Source: Bacteroidaceae bacterium (GTDB taxonomy: Bacteria > Bacteroidota > Bacteroidia > Bacteroidales > Bacteroidaceae). From it: a stretch of DNA of 64,000 bases. The stretch lies in assembly GCA_024401115.1 (NCBI GenBank), contig JAKSLP010000008.1, positions 16,045-80,044 of the forward strand, given 5' to 3'. Numbering within the stretch: the first letter of the stretch is position 1; each line of letters starts with the position of its first letter. The notes below the pieces were generated by a model, which saw only the letters and a list, made by a program, of their open reading frames with translations, did no database searches and had not been told where the DNA came from. Of the stretch, positions 15,204 to 24,274 are shown in pieces. The translations under genes and the position numbers were made by a program.

Positions 15204-18200
15204 ATGATTCTGTTTTTCACCACCCCAAGCAATAGTATTATTGCTACCCAGTGCAATCATCAGATGGCACAGGAGGATATTGAGAAGTTGTGTTGGCTGT
15301 ATGGCGAGGCAAAATGCCAGGATGCCACAGAGATGGAGGGCTTCTTTGTAGGTCCACGTCGCGAAATGATTACTCCATGGAGTACCAATGCTGTGGAAAT
15401 TACCCAGAACATGGGTATCAGCGGTATTCAGCGTATCGAGGAGTATTTCCCTGTAAAGGATGAGAACGCAGAGTACGACCCTATGCTGCAGCGCATGTAT
15501 AAGGGTCTGAACCAGAATATTTTTACCGTAAACATCGAGCCTGCTCCTATCGTGTTCATCAAGAACCTGGAGGAGTATAACGAGCAGGAAGGTCTGGCAC
15601 TGAGCCGCGAGGAGATGGACTACCTGATGAAGGTGGAGAAGGATCTGGGCCGCAAGCTGACCGACAGCGAGGTGTTCGGTTTCGCACAGATCAACTCAGA
15701 GCACTGCCGCCACAAGATTTTCGGCGGTAAGTTCGTGATTGATGGCGAGGAGAAGGAGTCTTCTCTGTTCCAGATGATCAAGAAGACCACTCAGGAGAAT
15801 CCTAACAAGATTATTTCTGCATACAAGGATAATGTGGCTTTCGCTCAGGGTCCGGTTATCGAGCAGTTTGCTCCAGCCGATCATTCTAAGCCTGATTTCT
15901 TCCAGGTGAAGGAGATTGAGAGTGTTATCTCACTGAAGGCTGAGACTCACAACTTCCCTACTACTGTAGAACCTTTCAACGGTGCTTCTACCGGTTCAGG
16001 TGGTGAGATCCGCGACCGTATGGGTGGTGGTAAGGGCTCATGGCCTATTGCCGGTACCGCTGTTTACATGACCAGCTACCCTCGCAGCGAGGAGGGTCGT
16101 GAGTGGGAAGGCGCCCTGTCTGAGCGTCCTTGGCTGTACCAGACTCCAGAGCAGATTCTGATCAAGGCTTCAAACGGTGCCAGCGATTTCGGTAACAAGT
16201 TCGGCCAGCCACTGATCTGTGGTTCGGTGCTGACTTTCGAGCACCAGGAGAATAACGAGAAATACGCTTACGATAAGGTGATCATGCTGGCAGGTGGCGT
16301 GGGTTACGGTACCAAGCGCGACTGTCTGAAGGGTCAGCCTCAGCCAGGCAACAAGGTGGTTGTGATGGGTGGTGACAACTACCGTATCGGCTTGGGTGGT
16401 GGTTCTGTGTCTTCAGTTGAGACCGGCCGTTACTCTTCGGGTATCGAGTTGAACGCTGTTCAGCGTGCCAATGCCGAGATGCAGAAGCGTGCCTACAATG
16501 TGGTTCGCGCTTTGTGCGAGGAGGACAGCAACCCTATCGTTTCTATCCACGACCACGGTTCAGCAGGTCACGTGAACTGTCTGTCTGAGTTGGTCGAGGA
16601 GTGCGGTGGTCTGATTCACATGGACAAGTTGCCTATCGGCGACCAGACTTTGAGCGCAAAGGAAATCATCGCTAATGAGTCTCAGGAGCGTATGGGTCTG
16701 TTGATTGACGAGGCAGCTATCGAGCATGTACAGAAGATTGCCGACCGTGAGCGTGCTCCTATGTATACCGTTGGTGAGACTACCGGTGATGCCCGTTTTG
16801 CTTTCGAGCAGGCTGATGGCGTTCGTCCATTCGATCTGGCCGTTGACCAGATGTTCGGTTCATCTCCTAAGACTTATATGATTGACAAGACCGTAGAGCG
16901 CAAGTACGATGTTGTCACCTATGATATTACCAAGCTGGATGAGTACGTTACCCGCGTACTGCAGCTGGAGGCTGTGGCTTGTAAGGACTGGTTGACCAAC
17001 AAGGTGGACCGTTGCGTAAGCGGCCGCGTAGCTCGTCAGCAGTGCCAGGGTGAGTTGCAGTTGCCATTGAGCGACTGTGGTGCTGTATCTCTGGATTACC
17101 GTGGCCAGAAGGGTATCGCTACCTCTCTCGGTCATGCTCCTCAGGCTGCCTTGGCTGATCCTGCTGCAGGTTCTGTATTGTCAGTCAGCGAGGCTCTGAC
17201 CAACCTGGTTTGGGCTCCTATGGCCGAGGGTATGGACAGCATTTCACTGTCAGCCAACTGGATGTGGCCTTGCCGCGCTCAGGAGGGTGAGGATGCCCGT
17301 CTGTACACCGCTGTTAAGGCACTGAGCGACTTCTGCTGCGCTCTGCAGATCAACGTTCCTACCGGCAAGGACTCTCTGTCCATGACTCAGAAGTATCCAG
17401 ACGGTAGCAAGATTGTATCTCCAGGTACCGTTATCGTATCTGCCGGTGGTGAGGTTTCCGACATCCGCAAGATTGTTTCTCCTGTAATGCAGAATGTGGC
17501 TAAGAGCCGCTTCTATCATATCGACTTCTCATTCGATGAACTGAAGTTGGGTGGTTCTGCCTTTGCACAGAGCATGAACAAGGTAGGCAGCGATGTTCCT
17601 ACCGTTCAGAACCCAGAATATTTCCGCGATGCCTTCCTGGCTGTTCAGCAGCTGGTCAACGAGGGTCTGATCCTGGCCGGTCACGATATCAGTGCCGGTG
17701 GTTTGATTACTACCCTGTTGGAGATGTGCTTCGCAAACACCGAGGGTGGTATGGAAATCAATCTGGACAAGTTGCGTGAGACCGACATGGTTAAGGCACT
17801 GTTCGCTGAGAACCCAGGTGTAGTTATCCAGGTAGCTGATAAGGATTCTTCACGCGTGAAGAAGATTCTGGACGATGCAGGCGTAGGCTATGTGAAGATT
17901 GGTGTTCCTACCGACGAGCGCCATATCATGGTTTCTAAGGATGGTTATGATTATCAGTTCGGTATCGACCACCTGCGTGATGTATGGTATTCTACCTCAT
18001 ACCTGCTGGACCGCAAGCAGAGCTTCAACGGTAAGGCTAAGGAGCGTTTCGAGAACTACAAGCAGCAGCCTCTGGAGTTGGCATTCGGTCCTGAGTTCAC
18101 CGGTAAGTTGAGCCAGTGGGGTCTGGATCCAAACCGTCGCACAGCCAGCGGCATCAAGGCTGCAGTAATCCGTGAGAAGGGTACCAACTCTGAGCGCGAG

Positions 18201-18923
18201 ATGGCTTACAGCTTCTGGTTGGCTGGTTTCGATGTGAAGGATGTGACCATGACCGACCTGATTACCGGTCGTGAGACTCTGGAGGATGTAAACGTTATCG
18301 CATTCTGCGGTGGTTTCTCTAACAGCGACGTTCTGGGTAGTGCCAAGGGATGGGCCGGTGCCTTCCTGTACAATCCTAAGGCTAAAGAGGCTCTGGATAA
18401 GTTCTATGCCCGCGAGGATACCCTGTCACTGGGTGTCTGCAACGGTTGCCAGCTGATGGTGGAGTTGGGCTTGCTGAACAACAACCACGCTGTAACTGAC
18501 GCTAAGGCATACGCTAAGATGGCACACAACGACAGCCACAAGTTCGAGAGCAACTTCGTGAGCCTGACCATTCCTACCAACCGTAGTGTGATGTTCGGTT
18601 CACTGAGCGGATATAAGATTGGTACATGGGTAGCTCACGGCGAGGGTAAGTTCGTCCTGCCATTGCCAGAGGATGAGTACAACATCGTAGCTAAGTTCAG
18701 CTATGACGGTTACCCAGCTAACCCTAACGGTTCAACCTACAGCACCGCTGCTATTGCCAGCAAGGACGGTCGCCACTTGGCTATCATGCCTCACCCAGAG
18801 CGTACCATCTTCCCATGGCAGTGCGGTTACTATCCAGAGAGCCGTCGCCAGAGCGATCAGGTAACCCCATGGATCGAGGCATTCGTCAATGCTCGCAAGT
18901 GGGTTGAAGCACATAAAAAATGA
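15204..18923 (+). CDS. purL: Phosphoribosylformylglycinamidine synthase, large single-chain form
   Basis: A 1239-residue enzyme of de novo purine synthesis: FGAR + glutamine + ATP give FGAM. Large-type PurL with an N-terminal PurS-like part, two synthetase halves (KAETHNFPTTVEPFNGASTG near 240-260 is the FGAR/ATP site) and a C-terminal class I glutamine amidotransferase. The amidotransferase has nucleophile Cys1079 in GVCNGCQLM and the His1197/Glu1199 pair in HPERTIFPW. About 50 residues shorter than the E. coli enzyme. Very biased codon use implies high expression. Own promoter; the split chromate transporter follows after 32 bases. Confidence 0.97.
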   Translation: MILFFTTPSNSIIATQCNHQMAQEDIEKLCWLYGEAKCQDATEMEGFFVGPRREMITPWSTNAVEITQNMGISGIQRIEEYFPVKDENAEYDPMLQRMYKGLNQNIFTVNIEPAPIVFIKNLEEYNEQEGLALSREEMDYLMKVEKDLGRKLTDSEVFGFAQINSEHCRHKIFGGKFVIDGEEKESSLFQMIKKTTQENPNKIISAYKDNVAFAQGPVIEQFAPADHSKPDFFQVKEIESVISLKAETHNFPTTVEPFNGASTGSGGEIRDRMGGGKGSWPIAGTAVYMTSYPRSEEGREWEGALSERPWLYQTPEQILIKASNGASDFGNKFGQPLICGSVLTFEHQENNEKYAYDKVIMLAGGVGYGTKRDCLKGQPQPGNKVVVMGGDNYRIGLGGGSVSSVETGRYSSGIELNAVQRANAEMQKRAYNVVRALCEEDSNPIVSIHDHGSAGHVNCLSELVEECGGLIHMDKLPIGDQTLSAKEIIANESQERMGLLIDEAAIEHVQKIADRERAPMYTVGETTGDARFAFEQADGVRPFDLAVDQMFGSSPKTYMIDKTVERKYDVVTYDITKLDEYVTRVLQLEAVACKDWLTNKVDRCVSGRVARQQCQGELQLPLSDCGAVSLDYRGQKGIATSLGHAPQAALADPAAGSVLSVSEALTNLVWAPMAEGMDSISLSANWMWPCRAQEGEDARLYTAVKALSDFCCALQINVPTGKDSLSMTQKYPDGSKIVSPGTVIVSAGGEVSDIRKIVSPVMQNVAKSRFYHIDFSFDELKLGGSAFAQSMNKVGSDVPTVQNPEYFRDAFLAVQQLVNEGLILAGHDISAGGLITTLLEMCFANTEGGMEINLDKLRETDMVKALFAENPGVVIQVADKDSSRVKKILDDAGVGYVKIGVPTDERHIMVSKDGYDYQFGIDHLRDVWYSTSYLLDRKQSFNGKAKERFENYKQQPLELAFGPEFTGKLSQWGLDPNRRTASGIKAAVIREKGTNSEREMAYSFWLAGFDVKDVTMTDLITGRETLEDVNVIAFCGGFSNSDVLGSAKGWAGAFLYNPKAKEALDKFYAREDTLSLGVCNGCQLMVELGLLNNNHAVTDAKAYAKMAHNDSHKFESNFVSLTIPTNRSVMFGSLSGYKIGTWVAHGEGKFVLPLPEDEYNIVAKFSYDGYPANPNGSTYSTAAIASKDGRHLAIMPHPERTIFPWQCGYYPESRRQSDQVTPWIEAFVNARKWVEAHKK

Positions 18924-18955
18924 AAATCCACACTTTGTCATAAACACAGAGATTT

Positions 18956-19867
18956 GTGAACATTTACTTAGACACATTTACAACCTTTGCTAAAATCGGA
19001 GCCTTCACCATTGGTGGAGGCTACGCTATGCTACCCCTCATCGAAGAAGAGGTGGTGAATAAGAAGAAGTGGATTGACAGCAAGGATTTCCTGGACCTGG
19101 TGGCCATTGCCCAGAGTGCTCCGGGCGTATTTGCCGTGAATATCAGCATATTCATCGGCTATCGCCTGCGTAAGGCCAAGGGTGCCATTGTGGCCACACT
19201 GGGAAGCATTCTGCCGTCATTTCTCATCATTCTGCTCATCGCCCTGTTCTTCCAGGAGTTTAAGGACAACGAATATGTGGAGCGTATCTTCAAGGGCATC
19301 CGCCCTGCCGTAGTGGCTCTGATTGCCGCTCCTACCTTCCGTCTGGCCAAGAGTGCCAACATCAACAGGAACACGTTCTGGATTCCGGTGGTTAGCGCCT
19401 TACTGATTTGGCTGTTGGGTGTCTCACCTATTTATATTATTATTGCTGCCGGCATTGGCGGTTACGTCTATGGCCGCTTCTACTCCGGTCAGGACGAGGA
19501 GGGTCGTGTGAAGACTCCAGAGGAGAAAGCACGCGAGAAGGCAGTTGCCGAGGCCAAGAAGGAGGCTAAGCGCAAGGAGAAGGAATACAGAAAGCTGCAG
19601 GAAAAGCTGGAGAAGTCCCGCAAAGAGCAGGAAGAGGCTCAACGCAAGGCTGAAGCAGCCAAGCGCAAGGAAGCCGAGGCTCTCCAGATGTTGCCATTAG
19701 CACAGGAGGAGGCCAAGAAAGCCAAGGAGGAAGCCATCCGGCGCAAGGAAGAGGAACGCAGATTGCGTGTAGAGGAGCCGGGACTGTTTGATGTGCTGGA
19801 TCCCCGTAAACTGACTGAGGATAATGATCCTAATAATGATTATGATGACGAGGACGATGACCTCTAA
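18956..19867 (+). CDS. chrA1: Chromate transporter, first half, with long charged C-terminal tail
   Basis: A 303-residue protein. Residues 1-180 are one CHR domain: F-A-K-I-G-A-F-T-I-G-G-G-Y-A-M-L-P-L-I and A-P-G-V-F-A-V-N at the start, and about five membrane segments. CHR proteins carry oxyanions such as chromate or sulfate; many bacteria split the transporter into two half-genes, as here. From about residue 180 the protein continues with a predicted coiled coil of Lys/Glu/Ala-rich heptads (about 185-270) and an aspartate/asparagine-rich end, which ordinary ChrA halves lack. The start is GTG at 18956, since an upstream stop excludes an ATG. Twelve bases precede the second half. Confidence 0.85.
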   Translation: MNIYLDTFTTFAKIGAFTIGGGYAMLPLIEEEVVNKKKWIDSKDFLDLVAIAQSAPGVFAVNISIFIGYRLRKAKGAIVATLGSILPSFLIILLIALFFQEFKDNEYVERIFKGIRPAVVALIAAPTFRLAKSANINRNTFWIPVVSALLIWLLGVSPIYIIIAAGIGGYVYGRFYSGQDEEGRVKTPEEKAREKAVAEAKKEAKRKEKEYRKLQEKLEKSRKEQEEAQRKAEAAKRKEAEALQMLPLAQEEAKKAKEEAIRRKEEERRLRVEEPGLFDVLDPRKLTEDNDPNNDYDDEDDDL

Positions 19868-19879
19868 ACAACTGAGCCT

Positions 19880-20476
19880 ATGATTTTATTGTATTTACGT
19901 CTGTTTTTTGCCTTCTTCCAAATCGGCCTGTTCGGTTTTGGAGGCGGATACGCCATGCTAAGTATGATTCAGGGCGAGGTGGTTACTCATAATCACTGGA
20001 TGAGCAGCAGCGAATTTACGGATATCGTAGCGATCAGCCAGATGACTCCTGGTCCTATCGGAATCAACTCTGCCACCTATTGCGGCTATACAGCGGCTAC
20101 GAATGAGGCTCTCGCTCAAGGTCTGGTAAATCCGCATATCTGGGGAATCCTGGGCAGTTGCATGGCCACCTTTGCCGTGGTATTGCCTTCCCTGATTCTG
20201 ATGCTGATAATATGCCGTTTCGTGATGCGTTACAGCAAGCATCCTGCAGTAGAGTTCGTATTCAGTGGCCTGCGCCCTGCTGTTGTCGGCCTTTTGGCTG
20301 CCGCTGCCCTTTGTCTGATGAATCCAGAGAACTTCTCCTCTCCCAGCGAGAACATGTGGCAGTTCTGCATCAGCATCTTCTTATTCCTGTCTGCTTTTAT
20401 CGGCACCCGGAAATTTAAGGTTAATCCCATCCTGATGATTTGCCTCTGCGGATTAGCGGGATTCTTATTACTATAA
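19880..20476 (+). CDS. chrA2: Chromate transporter, second half
   Basis: A 198-residue membrane protein, a single CHR domain: F-F-Q-I-G-L-F-G-F-G-G-G-Y-A-M-L-S-M-I near residue 11 and SQMTPGPIGIN near 52-62. With the preceding gene it should form the hetero-oligomeric transporter, with the two halves in opposite membrane topology. Shares the transcript with the first half and probably with purL, as only 12 and 32 bases separate them. Ends one codon before a bidirectional terminator. Confidence 0.88.
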   Translation: MILLYLRLFFAFFQIGLFGFGGGYAMLSMIQGEVVTHNHWMSSSEFTDIVAISQMTPGPIGINSATYCGYTAATNEALAQGLVNPHIWGILGSCMATFAVVLPSLILMLIICRFVMRYSKHPAVEFVFSGLRPAVVGLLAAAALCLMNPENFSSPSENMWQFCISIFLFLSAFIGTRKFKVNPILMICLCGLAGFLLL

Positions 20477-20477
20477 A

Positions 20478-20508
20478 AAAAAAGGAGTTCTTTCGAACTC
20501 CTTTTTTT
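20478..20508. terminator. Bidirectional terminator between chrA2 and the GH10-like gene
   Basis: A-run, GGAGTTC-TTTC-GAACTCC, T-run. Symmetric, so it serves both converging genes. Confidence 0.85.
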
Positions 20509-20513
20509 ATGTC

Positions 20514-22001
20514 TTACAATTTTGCTTTCTTCTTGACAGGCAGCGACTCATTGCTCAGCCGATCCAATGCCGTAACTACATAAACATATTTGGTACGACC
20601 GCCACTATAAGGCAGGTTATAATAGGTGTTTGGAGTGATGGTCACAATGTGCGAAGGATCCTCCAAATCAATAGGCTCTCCCTTCAGAAAGCGGTACACC
20701 ACATACTTGGTGGCGCGGTCCATCTCGGTGCGTGCCGATGGCTCCTGCCAGAACAGGGTCGGTCCGTCAGAGGTAAAGGTTACCTTGGCCTTTCTTACCT
20801 TCAAAGGTGGACGGTTGTCGATGAACGGCATCAGTGGCTGCAGGGCAGGAGTACTGTGATAAACCTGCTTCAGCATGGTACCGTAGTTGCCCGAGTTATC
20901 CACCACACTGGCTGCAGGCCACTGGCAGGAACCCTGGATATTAGGCAACATGCGCTGCAACATGTACTTGCGGGCCATCTGGTTCATGGTAGGATTCTCC
21001 AGGTCGGCTGCCTTTACGGTGCGCTCCACATCCTGACCGATAAACAATGGACGACCGCCGGCATTGGCGCTCCACCAGCGAATCAAAGTGTCGTAATCGG
21101 CTGCCTTGTGACCGATTTCCCAGTAAATCTGAGGGATATTGTAATCCACCCAACCCTCCTGAATCCATTTCAGGATGTCGGCATACAGGTCGTCATAGTT
21201 TTGGGTACCGTTGGTGTTACTGCCCCTAGGGTCGCTCTTCTGGTTGCGGTAGATACCGAAAGGCGATACACCGAACTTCACCCAAGGCTTGGTCTTCACT
21301 ACCACCTCGTGAATCTCTTTAATAAGGTGATTCACGTTATCGCGTCTCCAATCCTCAATACTACCGAAACCGCGAGGGTTAGCCACATAGGTATCCATAT
21401 CCGGCAGTTTCTTGCCTGCTACAGGATAAGGATAGAAATAGTCGTCGATATGGATACCGTCCACATCATAGCGGGTCATGATATCCTTGATAATCTCACA
21501 GAAATAGGTGCGGTTGGCTGGCTGTCCGGGATCAAACAGGATCATGTCGTCATACCAGAAGAAACGCTCCGGATGCTGCTGATAAGGATGGTTGATTGCC
21601 AACTCCTTGGTTCCCTTAGTCTTGGCACGGTAAGGGTTCAGCCAGGCATGCAACTCCATGCCGCGCTTGTGGCACTCGTTGATCATCCACTGCAGAGGGT
21701 CCCAGTAAGGCTGAGGTGCCTTTCCCTGTACACCGGTCAGGAAACGGCTCCAAGGCTCGAATCTGGAGGCATACAGCGCATCGCCTTCAGGACGTACCTG
21801 AAACATAATGGCATTGATGCCGCAACGCTGCAGCTCGTCCAACTGCTGGGTAAGGGTTGCCTGCATCTTAGCAGTTCCCATACCCTGGAACTGACCGTTA
21901 ACACACTGAATCCAAGCACCTCGGAACTCGCGCTTGGGTTGGGCCTGTGCACACAAGCCCATCATTAGGCTCAAGGCCAATAGAATAGTACGAAATTTCA
22001 T
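20514..22001 (-). CDS. Secreted glycosyl-hydrolase-like protein (GHL10/DUF187, YngK type)
   Basis: A 495-residue exported protein. The signal peptide MKFRTILLALSLMMGLCAQA ends in a signal peptidase I-like site. The rest is a TIM-barrel of the DUF187/GHL10 family: REFRGAWIQ at the mature start, GINAIMFQVRPEGDALY, HAWLNPYRA, YDVDGIHIDDYFYP with its acidic DGIHxDDY motif, and a C-terminal fibronectin-like part. Related enzymes act on cell-wall or surface glycans; the exact bond cut is unknown. The start at 22001 fits the signal peptide; an upstream ATG at 22034 would bury it and coincides with the -7 box TATCTTTG (22031-22024). Confidence 0.85.
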   Translation of the reverse strand: MKFRTILLALSLMMGLCAQAQPKREFRGAWIQCVNGQFQGMGTAKMQATLTQQLDELQRCGINAIMFQVRPEGDALYASRFEPWSRFLTGVQGKAPQPYWDPLQWMINECHKRGMELHAWLNPYRAKTKGTKELAINHPYQQHPERFFWYDDMILFDPGQPANRTYFCEIIKDIMTRYDVDGIHIDDYFYPYPVAGKKLPDMDTYVANPRGFGSIEDWRRDNVNHLIKEIHEVVVKTKPWVKFGVSPFGIYRNQKSDPRGSNTNGTQNYDDLYADILKWIQEGWVDYNIPQIYWEIGHKAADYDTLIRWWSANAGGRPLFIGQDVERTVKAADLENPTMNQMARKYMLQRMLPNIQGSCQWPAASVVDNSGNYGTMLKQVYHSTPALQPLMPFIDNRPPLKVRKAKVTFTSDGPTLFWQEPSARTEMDRATKYVVYRFLKGEPIDLEDPSHIVTITPNTYYNLPYSGGRTKYVYVVTALDRLSNESLPVKKKAKL

Positions 22002-22141
22002 TACGAGTCTGTGTTTTATGCTACAAAGATACATAATTTAAACAAGTTATCGGCCGTATTTTTGTACAAATTGTGGAGGCATGTGAAATATTTGTTTTAA
22101 ATTTGCAGTCCAAAACATTAAAAATAAATATATAGTATAAT

Positions 22142-23164
22142 ATGGAAGAGATGGATTGGTCAAATCTGGGGTTCGGCTACAGAAGAACCGATTATAATGT
22201 ACGTTGTTACTATCGCAACGGCAAATGGGGAGAGATTGAAGTATGTTCAGAGGAAACTATTCCACTGCACATGGCTGCAGTGTGCCTGCACTATGGCCAG
22301 GAGGCTTTCGAAGGCTTGAAGGCATACCGTTGTCCAGACGGAAAGGTTCGTATTTTCCGTGCTGACGAGAATGCTGCACGCCTGCAGAGTACTTGCCGCG
22401 GCATCCTGATGCCTGAGGTATCAACCGAGATGTTCATCGAGATGGTTGAGAAAGTGGTTCGCCTGAACGAGCGTTTCATTCCACCTTATGAGAGTGGTGC
22501 TACCCTGTACATCCGTCCATTGCTGATCGGTACCTCTGCGCAGGTGGGTGTTCACCCTTCTGACGAGTATCTGTTCGTAATCTTCGTTTCTCCGGTAGGT
22601 CCTTACTTCAAGGGCGGCTTTGCTACCAATCCATACGTTATCATCCGTGATCATGACCGTTCGGCTCCTCTGGGTACCGGTATTTATAAGGTGGGTGGCA
22701 ACTATGCAGCCAGCCTGCTGGCCAACAAGAAGGCTCACGACCTGGGCTACAGCTGCGAGTTCTATCTGGATGCTAAGGAGAAGAAGTACATCGACGAGTG
22801 CGGTGCAGCTAACTTCTTCGGTATCAAGAACAACACCTATGTTACTCCTCTCAGCACCTCTATCCTGCCAAGTGTCACCAACAAGAGTTTGATGCAGTTG
22901 GCCGAGGACTTAGGCATGAAGGTAGAGCGCCGTGCTATTCCTGAGGAAGAGCTGGCTACATTCGAGGAGGCAGGTGCATGCGGTACCGCTGCTGTCATCA
23001 GTCCTATCGAGCGCATCGATGATCTGGATACCGGTGTCAGCTATGTGATTGCCAAGGATGGCAAGCCAGGCCCAACCTGCGAGAAGCTGTTCAAGAAACT
23101 GACCAACATCCAGTACGGTATTGATCCGGATATCCACGGATGGACTCGTGTAGTAATCGATTAA
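22142..23164 (+). CDS. ilvE: Branched-chain amino acid aminotransferase
   Basis: A 340-residue PLP enzyme of fold type IV, catalysing the last step of Val/Leu/Ile synthesis and its reverse. PLP-binding Lys183 lies in GIYKVGGNYA, and the family motif E-C-G-A-A-N-F-F runs from about 220. The N-terminus M-D-W-S-N-L-G-F-G-Y is that of the long bacterial (BCAT) form. A start two codons downstream of the first methionine is possible. The -7 box TAAATTTG is at 22098-22105. Followed by a palindromic repeat cluster before trmB. Confidence 0.94.
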   Translation: MEEMDWSNLGFGYRRTDYNVRCYYRNGKWGEIEVCSEETIPLHMAAVCLHYGQEAFEGLKAYRCPDGKVRIFRADENAARLQSTCRGILMPEVSTEMFIEMVEKVVRLNERFIPPYESGATLYIRPLLIGTSAQVGVHPSDEYLFVIFVSPVGPYFKGGFATNPYVIIRDHDRSAPLGTGIYKVGGNYAASLLANKKAHDLGYSCEFYLDAKEKKYIDECGAANFFGIKNNTYVTPLSTSILPSVTNKSLMQLAEDLGMKVERRAIPEEELATFEEAGACGTAAVISPIERIDDLDTGVSYVIAKDGKPGPTCEKLFKKLTNIQYGIDPDIHGWTRVVID

Positions 23165-23170
23165 TCGATT

Positions 23171-23339
23171 ACTGACTACAGACAACGGACTACAGTCAAC
23201 AGACTGCCATGCGGAATATTGACGAGACCCCGTCCGTTGTCAGTTGACTGTTGTCCGTTGTCAATAAAAAGACTTCTGTGACAATGGTCTAATGGCGAAG
23301 CCCCGTCCGTTGTCCGTTGACTGTTGTCCGTTGTCAATA
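23171..23339. repeat. GTCCGTTGTC palindromic repeats (one full, one partial)
   Basis: Full unit 23171-23264: GACAACGGACTACAGTCAAC on one arm and GTCCGTTGTCAGTTGACTG on the other, around a centre ATGCGGAATATT. Then a partial unit 23294-23339 with the right arm only. Same family at 25409-25499 and 27380-27417. Confidence 0.75.
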
Positions 23340-23346
23340 ATATTAT

Positions 23347-24126
23347 ATGAGTAAGAATAAATTATCAAAATTCGCAGATATGGCAGGGTACTCGCATGTG
23401 TTCGAGTACCCTTACCATGCTATGGAGCAGGTGCCATTCGAGATGAAGGGTCATTGGGGTGAGCAGTTCTTCCACAATGACAACCCTATCGTCCTGGAAC
23501 TGGGCTGCGGCCGTGGCGAATATACCGTGGGACTGGCACGCCTGTTCCCCGACAAGAATTTCATTGGTGTGGACATCAAGGGTGCACGCATGTGGAGCGG
23601 TGCCACCGAGGCCCTGAACGAGGGACTGAAGAACGTGGCTTTCCTCCGCACCAACATCGAGCTGATTGACCGTTTCTTCAGCACCGATGAGGTGAGCGAG
23701 ATTTGGCTCACATTCAGTGATCCTCAGATGAAGAAGGCTACCAAGCGACTGACCAGTACCTATTTCATGGAGCGCTACCGCCGCTTCCTGGTGGATGGTG
23801 GATTGATTCATCTGAAGACCGACTCCAACTTCCTGTTCACCTACACCCTCTACATGGTGGAGGGCAACAACCTGCCTATGCAGTTCTGTACCGAGGATCT
23901 GTACCACAGCACTTTGGCAGAGCATCCTGACACTCAGGAGGCCCGTATCCTGAGCATTCAAACTTATTACGAGCAGCAGTGGATGGCCCGTGGCCTGAAT
24001 ATCCGCTATATGCGCTTTGAACTGCCCCGCACGGCTCCATTGACCGAACCGGATGTGGAGATTGAATTGGACGAATACCGCAGTTACGGCCGCAGTAAAA
24101 GAAGTGAACTTACAACCAGCAAATAG
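23347..24126 (+). CDS. trmB: tRNA (guanine-46-N7)-methyltransferase
   Basis: A 259-residue SAM-dependent enzyme that methylates G46 in the tRNA variable loop. The SAM site is [10 protein letters not shown] at about 51-60. [11 protein letters not shown] follows, then [12 protein letters not shown] (substrate loop, usually F-P-D-P-W-x-K-x-R-H; here SDPQMKK as in Bacteroidota), and a late LKTDSNFLF. Complete. Preceded by the GTCCGTTGTC repeats and followed by a dispersed element before mrp. Confidence 0.92.
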   Translation: MSKNKLSKFADMAGYSHVFEYPYHAMEQVPFEMKGHWGEQFFHNDNPIVLELGCGRGEYTVGLARLFPDKNFIGVDIKGARMWSGATEALNEGLKNVAFLRTNIELIDRFFSTDEVSEIWLTFSDPQMKKATKRLTSTYFMERYRRFLVDGGLIHLKTDSNFLFTYTLYMVEGNNLPMQFCTEDLYHSTLAEHPDTQEARILSIQTYYEQQWMARGLNIRYMRFELPRTAPLTEPDVEIELDEYRSYGRSKRSELTTSK

Positions 24127-24151
24127 TAGCGAGCAATGACTTCCCTGAATA

Positions 24152-24236
24152 TTGTCATCCTGAGCAGAGCGAAGGATCTTTCCCGGAAGTGATGCTATCC
24201 AGTTAAGTAAGATTCTTCGCTACGCTCAGAATGACA
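24152..24236. repeat. Dispersed TTGTCATCCTGAG element, copy 2
   Basis: 85 bases: TTGTCATCCTGAGCAGAGCG at the left and CGCTACGCTCAGAATGACA at the right, forming an imperfect inverted repeat between trmB and mrp. Confidence 0.8.
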
Positions 24237-24274
24237 GACTAGGAATTAAAGCTTAGAAAAAAACATATTACAGA

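Noticed and set aside
20649..21968. Open frame of 439 codons on the plus strand
   Set aside because: Lies entirely opposite the GHL10-like gene and has no recognisable motif or start context.
23171..23339. Riboswitch or attenuator between ilvE and trmB
   Set aside because: The same palindromic sequence occurs in two other unrelated places, so it is a dispersed repeat.
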